Notes: generated by a model from the letters alone, not told the origin. A stretch of DNA of 64,000 nt from Oasisia sp. SBJ-2009 (GCA_964017155.1 OZ024867.1:8095413-8159412), one strand, 5' to 3'; positions 12,090 through 25,435 are shown, counted from the stretch's first letter. Made by a program: numbers and translations.

Positions 12090-12203
12090 CTTCGCATTTG
12101 AGCCCAATGTAACCTTTCGGGCATGCGCAAAAGTACGAACTTCCAAAAACGTGACAGACTGCATCGTTTTGGCACGGGTGGTCATCACACGCACTCCAGG
12201 GCT
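12090..12203 (-). CDS. Gene 1 exon: intact EGF domain
   Basis: 114 nt, phase 1-1, acceptor TTTTTGTTGCAG and donor GTAAAT. The frame reads PWSACDDHPCQNDAVC, then FGSSYFCACPKGYIGLKCE. Six cysteines in EGF spacing and the GYIGxxC turn are all present. It has exactly the length and phases of the second EGF at 7953-8066. It follows the F-type lectin domain, a combination seen in invertebrate extracellular proteins. No calcium-binding consensus at its start. Confidence 0.85.
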
Positions 12204-12249
12204 CTGCAACAAAAAGCGCCGCTGTAATCTGTCAAATAAGTTAACTATT

Positions 12250-13740
12250 TAAACCATATGTAATATTGTAACACTGTGGGCGAATACGTTTTTTTATTTG
12301 CATATTTGTTCGGGTATGGTTCGTCTTTCTTTCTTGTGTCGTTGTTATCGCCACGATTATGTTTTGTACGTATGTAAATGGGTCAATTAGACTAGCTTTT
12401 AGTTTAGAGTCTCATCCTTTCCTGATTTTTGACAGGGCTCAGTGACATGGACTCCTAACCTGGCGTGTCTAATTGGCCTATGCACATTTCACATACGTCA
12501 GCGTGCTAATTATGTCATAATTCAAGTACTTACGCATAAAACCAATATATCTAGCAAAGAAACACACACTGTCTCAAACAAGGAGGGAAGGAATGTATTT
12601 TAAAATAGGCAATTGGACACAACAGTTCATTCCGTTTCTGACTGTCATTTTATTATGCAGTTTGCAACATACATCTAAAAGGATGACCTAATATTCGATA
12701 TCATATTCTATACGAATGTATCATACCTCATATACAAATTTGCCGCGCATACCATGCCAACACATTAATACAACATATAAACAAATAAACACCCAATAAA
12801 ATGTAATGTAAATATTGTTTAACCATAACAAAGTAAGCTGAACAAGTGCTGAGAATTATGCAAGCATGCACAAATAATTAATGGGTCATCTTTCAGTTAT
12901 TAAAGGCCAAACAACACCTAATGCAATAAAATAAAATATACAATGCAGCAAAAGTTGAAGGAGAAACTTTTATAATAAGGCTAACTAATTCAGAATAATC
13001 TGCTCTACTCCTGTTGCTCTGAAGAAATGTCCATATACGCGCGTGCACATATCTAAACAATGGTTGCAGGCATAATTCTAATTACAAATTCGAAATAAAT
13101 TTGATGTGATGTCTGATTGAACGTTTAGACTCGTGGTTAGTAGTTTGTGGATATTTTAGACAATACTACCTACATTTGTAAGATATTAAGGTACAAATTG
13201 CTGAGATTTTAAACAAATTGGGAGATTTTAAACAATACTACCTACATATATAAGATATTTAGCGACATATTGCAAACGTACAATATTTTAGCAGTGAAAT
13301 ATTAATATGAACTTAATGTTTGCCTTTATTCGATATACCAGAGATAGAGAGACTAAAAATGGGAGTCTTGTTTACATCAATTACAGCTATTCTTATTTGT
13401 TTCCGAGTATATACCTACAATTAACCAAGTTCTACTGAATTGATGACGCATACTTAAAACACAATTCTGTATTCTCTCTACGCCCCTCGATAGGGGATTT
13501 TGGTTGGTTTTAAACTAATAACTGTTCATATTTTAAGATAGTATATTAAAAATATAAGTTCGTGTTATTGTCCCAAAACCGAATTGATGACTATATTAGT
13601 ACTTCACAAACATGAATTTCGTATGCATCTTATTGCCCCAAAGAAATCGGAAGCGTTTAATTTACGACACAATGCATACATGACATGCTAGACAGTGTTC
13701 ATGCGCAATTGTCACAATATATTGGGATTATAATAGGCTG
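12250..13740. other. No gene seen
   Basis: AT-rich intron-like DNA between the EGF and lectin exons of gene 1; I see no module or clear repeat. Confidence 0.5.
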
Positions 13741-13774
13741 TTTTATTTGCAACGTTCTGCATTGTTTCACGTAC

Positions 13775-13981
13775 CGGCGATCCCATATACTTCGACTTCA
13801 CATAGCGTGAGTATCTGAGGGTTCTTGCTTGTTTGTCTGATCTTGACGATATTACCCATAATGCCTCGCGGACACGCTATGCGCCGACTCTCTGATTTAT
13901 CCAACGGTGCCGTGATACTGGCACATTGGCGAGTATTCCCACCACGCAGTATTTCGACCACGAAGTCCCTTAGTCGAGACC
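13775..13981 (-). CDS. Gene 1 exon: F-type lectin domain, C-terminal half
   Basis: 207 nt, phase 1-1, acceptor TCTCTGGCAG, donor GTACGT. It reads SRLRDFVVEILRGG, then CASITAPLDKSES, an RRIACPRGIMGNIVKI stretch and closes LTLCEVEVYGIAG. The LxLCEVEVYG ending and central Cys pair are hallmarks of the F-lectin (FTP) beta-sandwich. The first codon, split across the intron, is Trp (T|GG), completing CCWSRL. Confidence 0.85.
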
Positions 13982-14133
13982 CTGCCAGAGAAGTAAAGTA
14001 TGTTTCAGTTGACCCGTCAGTGATACCGGAGAGTATAGCAGATTGTTGTATTTATTCGTGCCATGTATCGCTAGTGTTCATAATGTCTACTAACAATGTT
14101 ACGTTGACACGCCTCGATTGGGTTTGATTAAAC

Positions 14134-14370
14134 AGCAGCATTCGTCTCCTCTGTTCGTTATCCAAACCTCCCGTATCCCGTAGTCAGATCCCAGGTCAAC
14201 CTGCCACCAATTTCCCGTCACATTTGCCGTGTGTGTGCAGGTTGACTTCTTATAATTACTATAGGGATGACCGTCAACCGCTCTACTTGGCCAGCCGTCG
14301 TTGGTTACTGTTGATTGTTCTGTCGGCTTCCCCAAAGCCAAATTGTTGCCCCAATCAACGTCAGGTTGAA
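14134..14370 (-). CDS. Gene 1 exon: F-type lectin domain, N-terminal half
   Basis: 237 nt, phase 1-1, acceptor CTCGTTTGCAG. The donor is GTTTAA, weak but the only one that keeps frame. It reads NLALGKPTEQSTV, SRAVDGHPYSNY, CTHTANVTGNWWQVDLG and ITNRGDECC. Together with the next exon it makes a 148-residue F-type lectin, the normal size. These domains bind fucose through a His, two Arg and an adjacent-Cys disulfide. His of CTHT lies exactly 26 residues before Arg of RGD, as in the known HX26RXD motif. An extra Glu follows RGD, so the next Arg is five residues away instead of four. Confidence 0.88.
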
Positions 14371-14399
14371 CTGCAAACGAGCAGATATGAAAATATTTT

Positions 14400-15130
14400 A
14401 TATTATTATATATTCCTCTATATGCATACATGCAAGCATCGTTTATGCATGTATATGTATACATAATACATGTATGTATGCTTATATTTTCTTACATATC
14501 TATGCTCATTTATATTCTAAGTATTTAACACTTCTCTGTACATTGTCAGATATCACCAGCATCAGTATCAAACTACGTAGTACATATTACCTTTTTAGTA
14601 GAACAGTACGCAATTGTGTCCTCTCTATTTCCCAGGGAATAGGCTAAAACACACTTCAGAATGCACCATTTAAAAAAAATATATTTTTTAAATAGTCTAG
14701 GTGGCCATGCCCCCAGAACCACATCATGCGCATCACATGTTCAGTGCTCGCTCAGGCCATCCGACCACCTCGCCCATCATTTTACTCAGGGCAAACACTG
14801 TGTTTGTATGGTTGTTACCTGGATAAATACATCATATTTATTTATGTATATAATTTGTTTCAAAAGTGTAGTATTTTAATATATATTGCATTACTTTTTC
14901 AATATTGGTTTTAGTTTCAGGTATATTTGACTGAAATAGGGCCTGTAAGTGGGTCACGATACATGACCAGACTCCGCGCGACTGGAGCTGATCGGGGACA
15001 GGACACAAGAGTTTAGGCCGTATTTATCTTTTACCGGATTTGCATGTTACATTAGTGTACGTTGTGGTTTCACAACAGTTCGATAAGCACATATATATGA
15101 CAAGTTGAATAATAGTCCTGAACAATTGAT
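14400..15130. other. No gene seen
   Basis: AT-rich DNA upstream of the first recognised gene 1 exon. A start exon with signal peptide is expected somewhere upstream but I could not identify it. Confidence 0.4.
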
Positions 15131-15144
15131 ATCCTCGCACAGAC

Positions 15145-15780
15145 ACTCGATGAGGGAGGCCAAATGGACTGCATCATCATCGACTTCAGTACAACTTTTG
15201 ATAAAGTACCCGACAGAAGACTACTACACCAATTTTAATATTACGGAGTCTGTGGAAACTCCCTAAACTGGATAGCATCATTCCTCCAAACCAGTACCCA
15301 AACAGTCCTTGTAAATGGCAAAACATCCACAGAGACCACAGTCCTGTCAGGCGTCCCGCAGGGCACGGTGTTGGGGCCGCTGCTGTTTCTGGCATACATC
15401 AATTATATGGCAGACTGCGTAACATCACAAACCAAACTATTTGCAGATGACAATTTGTTGTATGCCAGAATCAGTGGCAAGGAAGACGCAGTGCGCCTGC
15501 AGAAGGACCTCAACAGGCTCACCGAATGGGAAGAGACCTGGATGATGCACTTCCATTCAGCTAAATGTAAAACACTAAGGATTACAAATAAAGTTAAACA
15601 TATCAACTATGACTACTATATCCATAACCACAAACTCTCTGTAGCCATAGACCATATCCCTAAATTGAAGCACGAGAAAGCTAGACAAAGGGCAACAAAT
15701 ATTGTAGAACGCCTACACAACACCGCAAAACACCTAGGCATAAACATTAATACCTTTCTAACCGTGCCACATGTGACATA
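15145..15780 (+). pseudogene. Non-LTR reverse transcriptase relic with FADD box
   Basis: Reads MDCIIIDFSTTFDKVP, one stop, NWIASFLQTSTQTVLVNG, LSGVPQGTVLGPLLF and KLFADDNLLYARISG, the catalytic FADD box. It continues with LNRLTEWEETWMMHF and then falls into unrelated sequence (KARQRATNIVERLHN) before a stop. The RT palm is well preserved but 5' truncated and broken. It resembles CR1/jockey-type elements. Confidence 0.85.
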
Positions 15781-15799
15781 GCACTGTGCAATAGTGATG

Positions 15800-16590
15800 T
15801 CATGTAATTGTTAAAGTAGTCATATAATTGAATTTATATATATTGTGCAAGGTAGATTTTTAAGTAACACATAAACATGAATCTATACACAGCATCTAGT
15901 AACTGTGCATACATAAAACGATACCGTATTACTAAGCACAGTCTAGAGGTGTGTTGAAAGGAAATGCAAAAAGTCAAACACTTATTATTTGAATAGGTTT
16001 CTAATGTTATGTATTGTATTGTATTACATAAACACAATGTGGACTATAAAAATGCGCACACTTGGCAATGCATGTATGTACATTACTACATCATCATATA
16101 CTTTATATTATTAGTAATACAAATATTGAACATTGTTATTACTACCAAGGTTACTACAAACTCACATATTATTATATAAGAATTCTTATTAAACAGTTTT
16201 TAAACTGATAAACTGCACGGCAGGTCCGATATAAATGAACTGGAAGCAAATACTAGACAACTTAAACAAACACTCTATACTGTTGAAATCAGTCATATCG
16301 CACACACACACAGAGTATTACAATAATTAATTATAGGTCTTGTGTGTGACATATGCCCTTCATGTTCACATATTCGTTGTGTTTGTTCTGTCTGTAACAT
16401 ATATAACATGCTATTTTGTTTTTATATGTATTTCCCAAAACTTACCAGTTCACAGCAGTAATTAACAACATCTTAAGTATGATGAGTACAGAGTATATAA
16501 CACAAGACTACTATACAGGCGCTTTTGACTCTATGCAAAATGTACACATTCTTAGTCATTTTATTTTTATTTTCTTATTATGGCCATTCC
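15800..16590. other. No gene seen
   Basis: AT-rich DNA with no recognisable coding or repeat signal. Confidence 0.4.
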
Positions 16591-16599
16591 AATTTAACT

Positions 16600-17190
16600 G
16601 ACAGCACATTTAGCAATATAAATCATTTCACTATTAGTTCCACTGATGCTAATTGTGAGATAGGTGACATCAGCATACAGTATACGTGTCATAACAGTTG
16701 ATACATTAACATGTCATAAATCAAATTGGACCACGTAGGAAACATTGCGGTACACTACATGTTATATTTTGGTAAGTTGAATTAGTGTCATTCAAAGATA
16801 CATACTCTGTTGTCGTGTTCAGTTGGCTATGTAACCAAGTCTATGCTACAGTTCTGATATTATGATGGTCTAGTTTTTGTAAGAAAATGCTGTTGTCAAC
16901 AGTGTTAAATGCCTTATTTTTTTAATCTACTATGAATATACTTTCTATAATTTTCAAGAAATGAGGTCAACCAGACTCTGACCTGTAGTTAGATAAATGT
17001 TGTGAATCATCATTTAATAATATGGTGATTACACGCACACTTTTTTTTTGTAGCGAATTGTTGAATATGTGTTTAAGATATATTTACAATACCGGCATGT
17101 GGTATTACAATTTTAATTAGGTATACATCAATATCATCATGATATTTTACTTTTAGCATCGTTGACTAGGGCCAATATGTCTTCCTCTGA
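16600..17190 (-). pseudogene. Heavily decayed reverse transcriptase relic
   Basis: On the minus strand, with frameshifts, pieces read HFLKIIESIF, KAFNTVDNSIFLQKL, a TTEYVSLND stretch, CSVPQ (for GVPQG) and LYADVTYLTI (for FADDT). The block between the finger and KAFNTVD is deleted. Dead copy of a CR1/jockey-like element. Confidence 0.65.
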
Positions 17191-17199
17191 AACAGGTTG

Positions 17200-18090
17200 A
17201 AGGTATAATGACCCTTATGTCCATCCGTTCATGTAATGCTTACAACTATTTGGACATTTATGAATCGATTTTGGCTAGTGGTTGACCTGTATTTGAAAAT
17301 AATTAATTACAAACACTTGCAATATTCTTTTTATTTGAAAGGAGTATATTATTATTTATTTTTTATACCAAGAGTATTTAAAATTGTGTTTATTTCGAGA
17401 AAGTCAGAATAGTATAGGATTTCTGTGACTGTGTATCTCAGTAACTTAGTAATGGGTGTCAGTTTATTTTGCTTAGTTCTTGTACTCCTGCTTTTCATCT
17501 GTTCCATTTCTTAAGAAGGGTTTTTAACAGTGTGTCATCCAACAATGTTCCTGCCTTTTTGTGTTTCGTGAATATGGATACTGGTTGGACAATTTATGTT
17601 AAACAATATGTAAACAAGGTGAGAAATGTATTACATATTTCTCATCGACATCCGTATGGCTAAATCTCCACGATTGAACTTCATTACTCGTCCAACGACA
17701 TAACAGTTTTGAGCATAAAGCCACACATTCATCTGCATAAACACCACTTATGTCTGGTGATTCATATGAAGTAGCGTAGCTTAAAGTTAGAATTCCATCA
17801 TCGATATGTTGCTCTCGTTACATGATCAGTCGTAGCCGTTGTCGCGTGATTTGATCTTTTTAATTTGATACAAATAATGTTTTTGCTGCAAGTTTGTTGT
17901 CGTCTTTTACTCCCAGTAATCGACTTAGCTGATCGCTTACGTATTAATAGGGAGACTCGATGTAATATGAAAGTAAATTTGTCCCGATTGTACCCACAAT
18001 CAACAATGTCGATGACTAGCAAACTGCAAAACTCTTTTTTAATTTTTTATTTCGCACAGTGAATTTTTTTAACGCGGCTTCTCAGGAGTA
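17200..18090. other. No gene seen
   Basis: No module, repeat or convincing splice pair found. Confidence 0.4.
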
Positions 18091-18093
18091 GCT

Positions 18094-20520
18094 TTATATG
18101 AAGGACGTTGTTGCGTAGCCGAGCATCGGAACCGTGTTCGCTGGTGATAAAGGTCCGAGCACTCAACGCGCATGCGCCTACTTTGACTTTCCCCGGTGCT
18201 CGGACGCGGTGCAGCAGGCCGAGCATCGGAACCGTGTTTGTTTGTGATAAAGGTCCGAGCATTCAACGCACAGGCGATTTCTTGGTTGTACTTTCACGTT
18301 ACCCTTCGCATCAGTATCAGTACGGGTGCGTAATCGTACTACTGCTACTAGCGATTCATAAGGATATTCGATTAATATTTATAAGTCCATTATAACAAGT
18401 CATAGCCTATGGAAACAAATACTTAAAATTTATAAGCCCAATTGCATGATTATAAATGTTTTTTTTGCGTTAATGGTATGAATCTAAGTAAGTAATATAT
18501 ACCCATAACGACATTATAATTAATAAATATGAGCATTAATAATTACATGAGCACCGAAAGAAACAACAGGGGCATCATAGTCTACAGCATATGGCTGGTT
18601 GATGAATTTATTTTATTCATAGGGCATAACAGGCCAAAGTAATTGCGTTTTGAGAACTGCAGATTGTAATTGCTGTAGTATAGCAGAATGATTTATGGAA
18701 TTCATGTTTTTATATAGTAAATTTAATATTATCATTTTAATAGAGCCAGTTCCATTAGAAAAAGATTATATAAGTAATATGTGTACTTTAGAAGATAATA
18801 TTTATTTGCAGCTTATATAATAGTTGCTGTGGCACAATCTTGTTAAATCTTGTTAAAGTAATACGAATATAGTTGCTGTTTCCTGAAATTATATAACTGC
18901 TGTATTACTTTATGCAGAATTATTAAATACACACATGTGTAATGTAGCAATATTGTATGAAGCAGTTTATTACTGGAAGATGACAAAAGAACATCTCTAC
19001 AATGATGATTACCTGGGTAACATTAATATTTAAGTGACGTATGTACGCGTCATGCGCGAAAATAAATCGACTTGCAATCTGACACAGTAATGTAAAGCAT
19101 GCTCGTGTATTGCACTAATGTAAAAAAACTTGCTACGTGATCTATATTATCTAGAATACATTACTAATTTATGGTAACTGATTCCATACCGACATTATTA
19201 ACAGCGTATATAACTACATGTCATGCACTTGAAATCTGACACAGTAATGTAAATATGCTAAATATAAGTATAATAGTAAGAAAGGAGAAATGTAAAACAT
19301 ATATACATTTCACAAATGGCATAACACTAGTTATATAGTTATACAAAAGGGTTACCATGACACATGCTAGATTAGTGGGTAATGTAGCGAAATGGGAAAA
19401 TAGCTCATATAGTCAACACTGCCAGTTTTGAGTTTCGATATGGTTGCAGTGTTTTGATTATATACAGTGTTTATGTAAGAGGAGAAATGTAAAACATATA
19501 CATGACATGACGGTGAATTTATTTTTGATGCTCAACACAAATATAAATACATAGATAAATGAATTTTAAAAACATTGCACAAAAGAGTTATCATGACACG
19601 TGAGATTTTCGGATAATCTAGTATTTAACAGCAGGAACTGCGTAATACCTAAGGTAGAAGGGGTTATATTTGTAAAACATAATTATGCCTGAGATAATTA
19701 TAAATAATTATTTAATGCACTGAAATAATGAAATGTACGCAAACAATATCAATCATAAACAATTTAGTCAACATCTTATAACAAAAAAATTAAAAAAATT
19801 AAAATTATGGTCATTATGGTATTATGCTTGCGACATTTTAATTGCAGTTTTAATACATTTTATTATAATTTTATAAAATAAATACTGTATTAAAAACGTA
19901 ATAATGCACATAACTATTTCACTAACATAAAATCAATCAAGCAAAACAATAACTAGTATAATATTACATTAAGCATGAATTATATTATTATTATTGTAAT
20001 ATAAAACCGACACTTATTCGGTGGTTAAAAATGTCATATTGCAATTCGATAAAGATAATGATAACAGCAAAATTGAGGTGGTGCAAAATTTAAACAAATG
20101 TCCCCAGTTGTCTCATATGGACGCCGAGTCGTCTCATGATCGACGACGAGTTATCTTGAGCCGGCTCGGCCCGGGCCGAGTTGTCTGTGAGCCGAATCGA
20201 CTGGCATTTGTCTTCGAAGTTGTTGTGCTCGGGCTTAATCTTGCCAGCGCAGCCAGGATATAGAGCCACCGACGCAGCCGATGTCTTACAGTCCCGCCTG
20301 TGGTCAATGTAGAGTTGCACGGCTGTTTTCTTTTCTTTATTTGCGTCAAAACCATCGCCTACGTTCATCCCAACCTCAACCCATGCTCGGCTGCCATGAG
20401 AAAGAGCGGAAGCAAGGTGCAACACGTGACAATTGGCGCATGCGCGTTGAGTGCTCGGACCTATAACGCCGAGGTACAGGGTTCCGATGCTCGGCTACGT
20501 AACCACTTCGTTATATGAAT
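18094..20520. mobile_element. ~2.4-kb inverted-repeat-bounded element
   Basis: The sequence starting TATATGAAGGACG and running through GTAGCCGAGCATCGGAACC to AACGCGCATGCGCC (18094-18178) recurs inverted at 20434-20520. The left repeat is partly duplicated in tandem exactly 100 bp on (18218-18276). The interior is AT-rich with no transposase that I can see. It could be a non-autonomous DNA transposon, or two MITE copies in opposite orientation. Confidence 0.5.
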
Positions 20521-20529
20521 GTAAACGTT

Positions 20530-22680
20530 ACCTGCTAGATATCCGCATATCTGACAAGACACAATGATGAAAATACAATACATAGCTTTATACATAGAGA
20601 AAAACATTTAGGCGGCGTTAGTCGTTACGTTTATCCTCTTCGAAAAAGACCGTTCACAAACAACGGTTTCCGGTAGCGAGCTCGCAGGGACCTTCCGTAA
20701 TGCATTGTGGGTACATTGGGGTATCTCGCAAGCACTGACATATATTAAAGACATATACTAGTGCACGCAAGCTCTCATTGTACCACAACATGGCTAGAAA
20801 TACGAAGAATATCTTACTAAGCCTGCACGTCACACAGTTCAAGTGGGTGAAGCCGCCATCAAAGGGCGTCGCATTGTGTTACTATTTATGCTATACTATT
20901 TAACATTCTTGTTGAACTCAACTTGTGTCGTGAAGTCATGCGACTGCCACCAGTTCTTACAGTGCACGATGGTAACAGCCAAGCCAGCTTGGGTATCTGT
21001 ATTGTTAACTGGCAAATGTCGTCTGACTTAATTGCTAAAACGCTGCTAGACAGGCTGAATTAAAATATCGTATCGACGCTTAAGATAAGCTAGGCCAGTG
21101 TTAAGTTACGCCGAAAACCGTGTATTGTAACTGCTGCTGATGATTTGCATATACAATAAAAATATGTTGGTATTATGGACACTCCAGAGTAATACCATGT
21201 TAGGCTTTTTAAGCGAATGTTGTTAATAATTGGCGTGTTATGACTTGTGTGATATGTTGTAGCTATGCTAAGACACACATCTTACTGCCGAGTCTGCAAG
21301 TTTATAAATAATGTAATTTGTTAACATTATGTTGTGTATGTTATTAAGTTGACTGTTATTTGTTTACGTAATTGTTATGTAGCCAAACCTACATTTATGT
21401 ATAAAACATGCTAACATTATAAACCCCTTGCATTTTATATGTATTTTGTTATATATTGGCTCTCAAACATACAGTAATACAGCGAACTTATATATATATA
21501 TAATAAACACCCTGCATAGTCATCTTATCAAGACTTACATTTGATACTGGTTTGGAGCACCCGATCCTATGAAGATTATCGGGAATGTTGTAAACTGGGC
21601 ATACCTCTGGTGTGTCAATTTTTTGATATTTTATTGCTCCCTCGAACTTTACTAAAAATGTCCATTATTTATGGTGTTAACTCAATACAAGTCACATGTG
21701 TGGTTAAACACACATATATGAATTTGAAACATTTATAAATTGTTTCATAATGTTTGTGTGTTATGTATGTAGCAGATATATACTGTAGATTACGTTAAAG
21801 CAATGATTGCAATAGCTAGTTTGGGTGAAATACCTACGAAAATATAATGACACATTCTATATCGCCAAAAAAGACGCCCCAATCAACAACGGTGCCATTA
21901 TCTGCGCCACATGTAAACAACCCGTCGTTAACATTTAAATGACACGGCTTTTTGACTCGGCAGAAGTTTCCATGTTTTTACAATGTTACAACATGATCTT
22001 GTAGTAACAATTCTCGAAGAAAATACAAACAATCAACCATTGATATTGTCACTGATTTGCTTGCTTCAGGATAACAGTTAATTATTTTCTAAACATATTA
22101 TTTTGAAAATGATATTATAATTTGACATATATACCTATTATTATTGTGGAACACAACAGGGGAATTCACTGTAGAAATACCCCAATACTTATTGGGCTAA
22201 CGAGACACAAGTTTTTTTCACTTACAAATTAATAATGTGTAGATTTTTCATGACCAGACAATAAGAAAAGAAAGGCACTGTTCATGGTACTTATTTTCGG
22301 GATACTAATACTGGTGAATTATAATCCACATAAATTTGATATATAAATACTTGACAACGTTGTCATAGACATTATTTACAATAACACTTTACAAGGTACA
22401 CGGATTAATCAACGAATACATAAGTGACATATACATACATTAAATTTATGAACAATTTATAAATTAATATAACACATTTGCAATGCGCCCTTCGCCGTTG
22501 TTGTTGAATACGCCCATGCCATGGCCATGGCATTGACATAGGCCAGTCGTCAAATGTATCAACAAAGCGACTTACTTATCCCTACCGACTTCCATATCCG
22601 TACCAGGCCCTGCTGTGAGCGGAGCATGTTGCATATATAACACATTTTCAATTATAACGCATTAATAAACAGCAGCTCTG
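20530..22680. other. No confident gene
   Basis: A small GC-richer patch (20.6-21.0 kb) holds short frames with hydrophobic starts on both strands, for example LYYLTFLLN on plus, but no splice-linked domain. The rest is AT-rich. Confidence 0.3.
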
Positions 22681-22689
22681 CCATAGCAG

Positions 22690-22796
22690 AGCCTGAGGCT
22701 CTAGCCTCTGGCTCTGGCTCTGGCTCTGGCGCTGGCTCTGGCTCTGGCTCTGGCGCTGGCTCTGGCTCTGGCTCTGCCTCTGGCTCTGGCTCTGGT
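22690..22796. repeat. GGCTCT/GGCGCT hexanucleotide array
   Basis: About 17 units of GGCTCT in which every fourth unit or so is GGCGCT, giving a higher-order 24-bp period. Confidence 0.9.
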
Positions 22797-22799
22797 CAA

Positions 22800-24240
22800 C
22801 ATAAAAAAAAACTGCCACGATACCAACCAGGGCGTCCAGGCGTTTTATTTTTGTCTGCATGGATATACAAATTCATATTAATACCATATGCACTGAAGTG
22901 AAGACTTACACGCTAATATATATTAACATTTGTATAAATCAACACAGCGCAAATGTCACCATCCTTAATCATCCACAGCCGATTGCAATGTAACATATTT
23001 TACTCGCGGAACATGTTCTGAAGGCATTCACTGGTCGATATCAATGTCAATAGTAAACACAATTAATGTGCATAGAGAAAAGAGCGCTGTTTTTTTCCTC
23101 GAGAACACGTGATCCAGTTTCAGAGCGCAATTTGTGATCACGCAGGAGACCTACAGTAATATTTGTTCAGGATTATTTTTAAACCGTGACAATTTTAAGA
23201 GAAATAACTATGTAGTTGAAACAATTTAATCATTTCGTTTCGAAATACGTGCGTTTTTAATGCGGGACTCCTATGACGTTGGAAGCTGTTAGTTGAAAAC
23301 TGTAGCCGTGGTCGTGGAGTATCAACTCGCTAAACTATTTCATCAACGGTAGGCATGATGTATACAATTACGATAATTATGTAGGTTCTGCTGGTGTAGT
23401 TTATTATTGACACACTCACATTATCCCAATTATGTAGCTTTACGATAGCAGATATTAATTCAGCGTGCTTTGCCGAGAAGAGATCGCACGGCTAATAAAA
23501 TATTGGCTACTGCTTTCAAAATTACGGTAGTTAAAATCGTTTATACTCTCTGCGCTGCGTAAATCGATATCGTTATGGATAAGACAACGACATCGGGTTC
23601 CACTGTAATCTTATATCCGTTTCCCTTTACCTACATATACTTTAGATCAGCAGTTTGAACTGGTTGGTTAATGCAAAAGAACGTTCTGATCGCGGTAAAC
23701 ATAATGATGTGAAATTTTGAACGGTCGCGCGGTTACTCGAAAACAACTGCGTGTGAACCTCAGAAAGGGTGTGTTGTGCTGTGAATACACCAACATATTT
23801 CAAATCAGTTCTGAGATAGTATTTGTTGATGTGTTGTTACCAAAAAACGTATTTTGTGTGCAAAGTATACAACAAATCAACACGTGTACTGGACATAACT
23901 TGCATTGTTCTTGTTGTTCTTTTTTAAAGGTTTCTTGTAATAGACTGTTGAATAATTATGTGTTAGAGTCCTAGACCATTTTTTTGCTAACAAATTAGAT
24001 AACAAAATTAATTAAACATTCAGTTTGTTTATTGTTGTAAACAAAAAAATATTTTCAACAAATGTCACAATGTCTTTGTTTTATTAAATGTTGTATGGTT
24101 ACACGTAAATAGTGTTGTCGCACATTCTATTGCACTGTTCAGATGCTTTATGTATGAAATTAAGAATTTATAAGGGTAAACATGAAAAGTATTGTACTTC
24201 TTTTACCCTTTTTTTCAACAATTTGTATTGTATGCACTGT
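22800..24240. other. No gene seen
   Basis: Mostly AT-rich sequence; open frames are short and without recognisable domains. Confidence 0.4.
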
Positions 24241-24244
24241 ATTT

Positions 24245-24306
24245 ATAATGTAGTAGTTGTTGTTGTTGTTGTTGTTGTTGTTGAAAATAAATTTCAATTC
24301 AATTCC
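24245..24306 (+). mobile_element. Possible retroposon 3' tail, (GTT)n then AATAAATTTCAATTCAATTC
   Basis: Ten GTT units followed by an AATAAA signal and CAATT repeats. This is a common form for invertebrate non-LTR/SINE ends. The body upstream could not be identified. Confidence 0.35.
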
Positions 24307-24464
24307 TTGATTTCACCCGAAGCAAGCTCGTAGATCCTCATTATTGTTTCAGTTGTTTCTCAGGAATTTAACAAATAGTTTGATAATTTCCGTGACATAA
24401 AAGACTACTTCCGTGACATAAAATTGGGAAGATTTCTTCTTCTACCCGCTTTCTCTCGCCTCAC

Positions 24465-24700
24465 TCCCTCTCTCCATCCCTCCCTCCCTCCCTCCCTCTC
24501 TCCATCCCTCCCTGCCCCTCCGTTTTTCTCTCTCTCCCTATATCTGTCTGTCTCACTTCCTCACACACACGCACAGACACGTGCGTACGTATGTACGTAC
24601 GCAGGTACGAATGTATGTATGCATGCATGTATGTAAGTATCTATGCATGCATGTTTGTATGTATGCATGTATGTATGTATGTATGTATGTATGTATGTGT
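24465..24700. repeat. (CCCT)n, (CA)n and (ATGT/ATGC)n cluster
   Basis: Three short simple-repeat blocks in series. Confidence 0.85.
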
Positions 24701-24989
24701 ACATCAGGCCTGAGAATGTTCCTCGGAATTCCGCGTTTCGTGATCCCGATCTGGCCGTTTCTGTGATTCGTCTAAATCCGAATAGACTTTTTTTGTAAAA
24801 AATTAACTGGTAAAAATAGATAGCTAATTAAACCTTTGTGTCGATTCCTGGCCTGCAGTAGATCACCTTCGCGAACGTCGCGCAGGTTACAATTACACGC
24901 GTATCATTGGAAAGTTGCTATTCGTTATTAGTGTATCGTCATATGTTTGGGTATAATCTTGGCAACATATTTTAAAATGATCTAAATAT

Positions 24990-25435
24990 TATTCACCTTC
25001 ACCTCTCTGCCTTCCTCATGGCGGCACCCATCGCATGCCAGTCCATTCCGGGATTTTGCCCTCCCATCTCTGTTTCTGTATGCCTCTCCTTAGAAAGACG
25101 GTTTCTTGTGATGTGCCCTGCAGGATTGTCTTGGCAAGCCTTGACGATCTTGTTACGTGCCAGTACCATTTTAGTTTGCGTCGCTTTACTGTGGTCAAGA
25201 GGTCTTCGTGGGGCCCAATGGCTTGACGAGTTCTATTTCTCACCTCTTCGTTCTTCTAGGTTCTCGCCGTTGACCCTGATGTCAGTGTTGATGTAATTGG
25301 TGTTATTGGTCATTAGTTTGATCTTCTCTGCATAGATCTGCAAGCCGAAGTCTGTAGAAGTCTTGTCAAGGCGCTCCACCATGCTAGCTAGCTCCTATTG
25401 ACTTCCTGCCAGACCGTAGTCTGAAAAAAACCATT
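24990..25435 (-). pseudogene. Non-LTR retrotransposon ORF2 C-terminal relic with internal deletion
   Basis: Minus strand: MVERLDKTSTDFGLQIYAEK, KIKLMTNNTNYINTDIRVNG and ENLEE, then directly EEVRNRTRQAIGPHEDLL, TTVKRRKLKWYWHVTRSS, LAKTILQGT and a final EWTGM. These are the connection and C-terminal parts of an RT of the type often annotated as endonuclease-reverse transcriptase. The segment between ENLEE and EEVRN (about 100 residues in related elements) is missing, with short direct homology (GAA) at the joint. Confidence 0.8.

Noticed and set aside
20843..21031. Plus-strand frame with hydrophobic start and CDC motif, as a possible signal exon
   Set aside because: No donor in a suitable phase and no linked domain; cannot be distinguished from chance.
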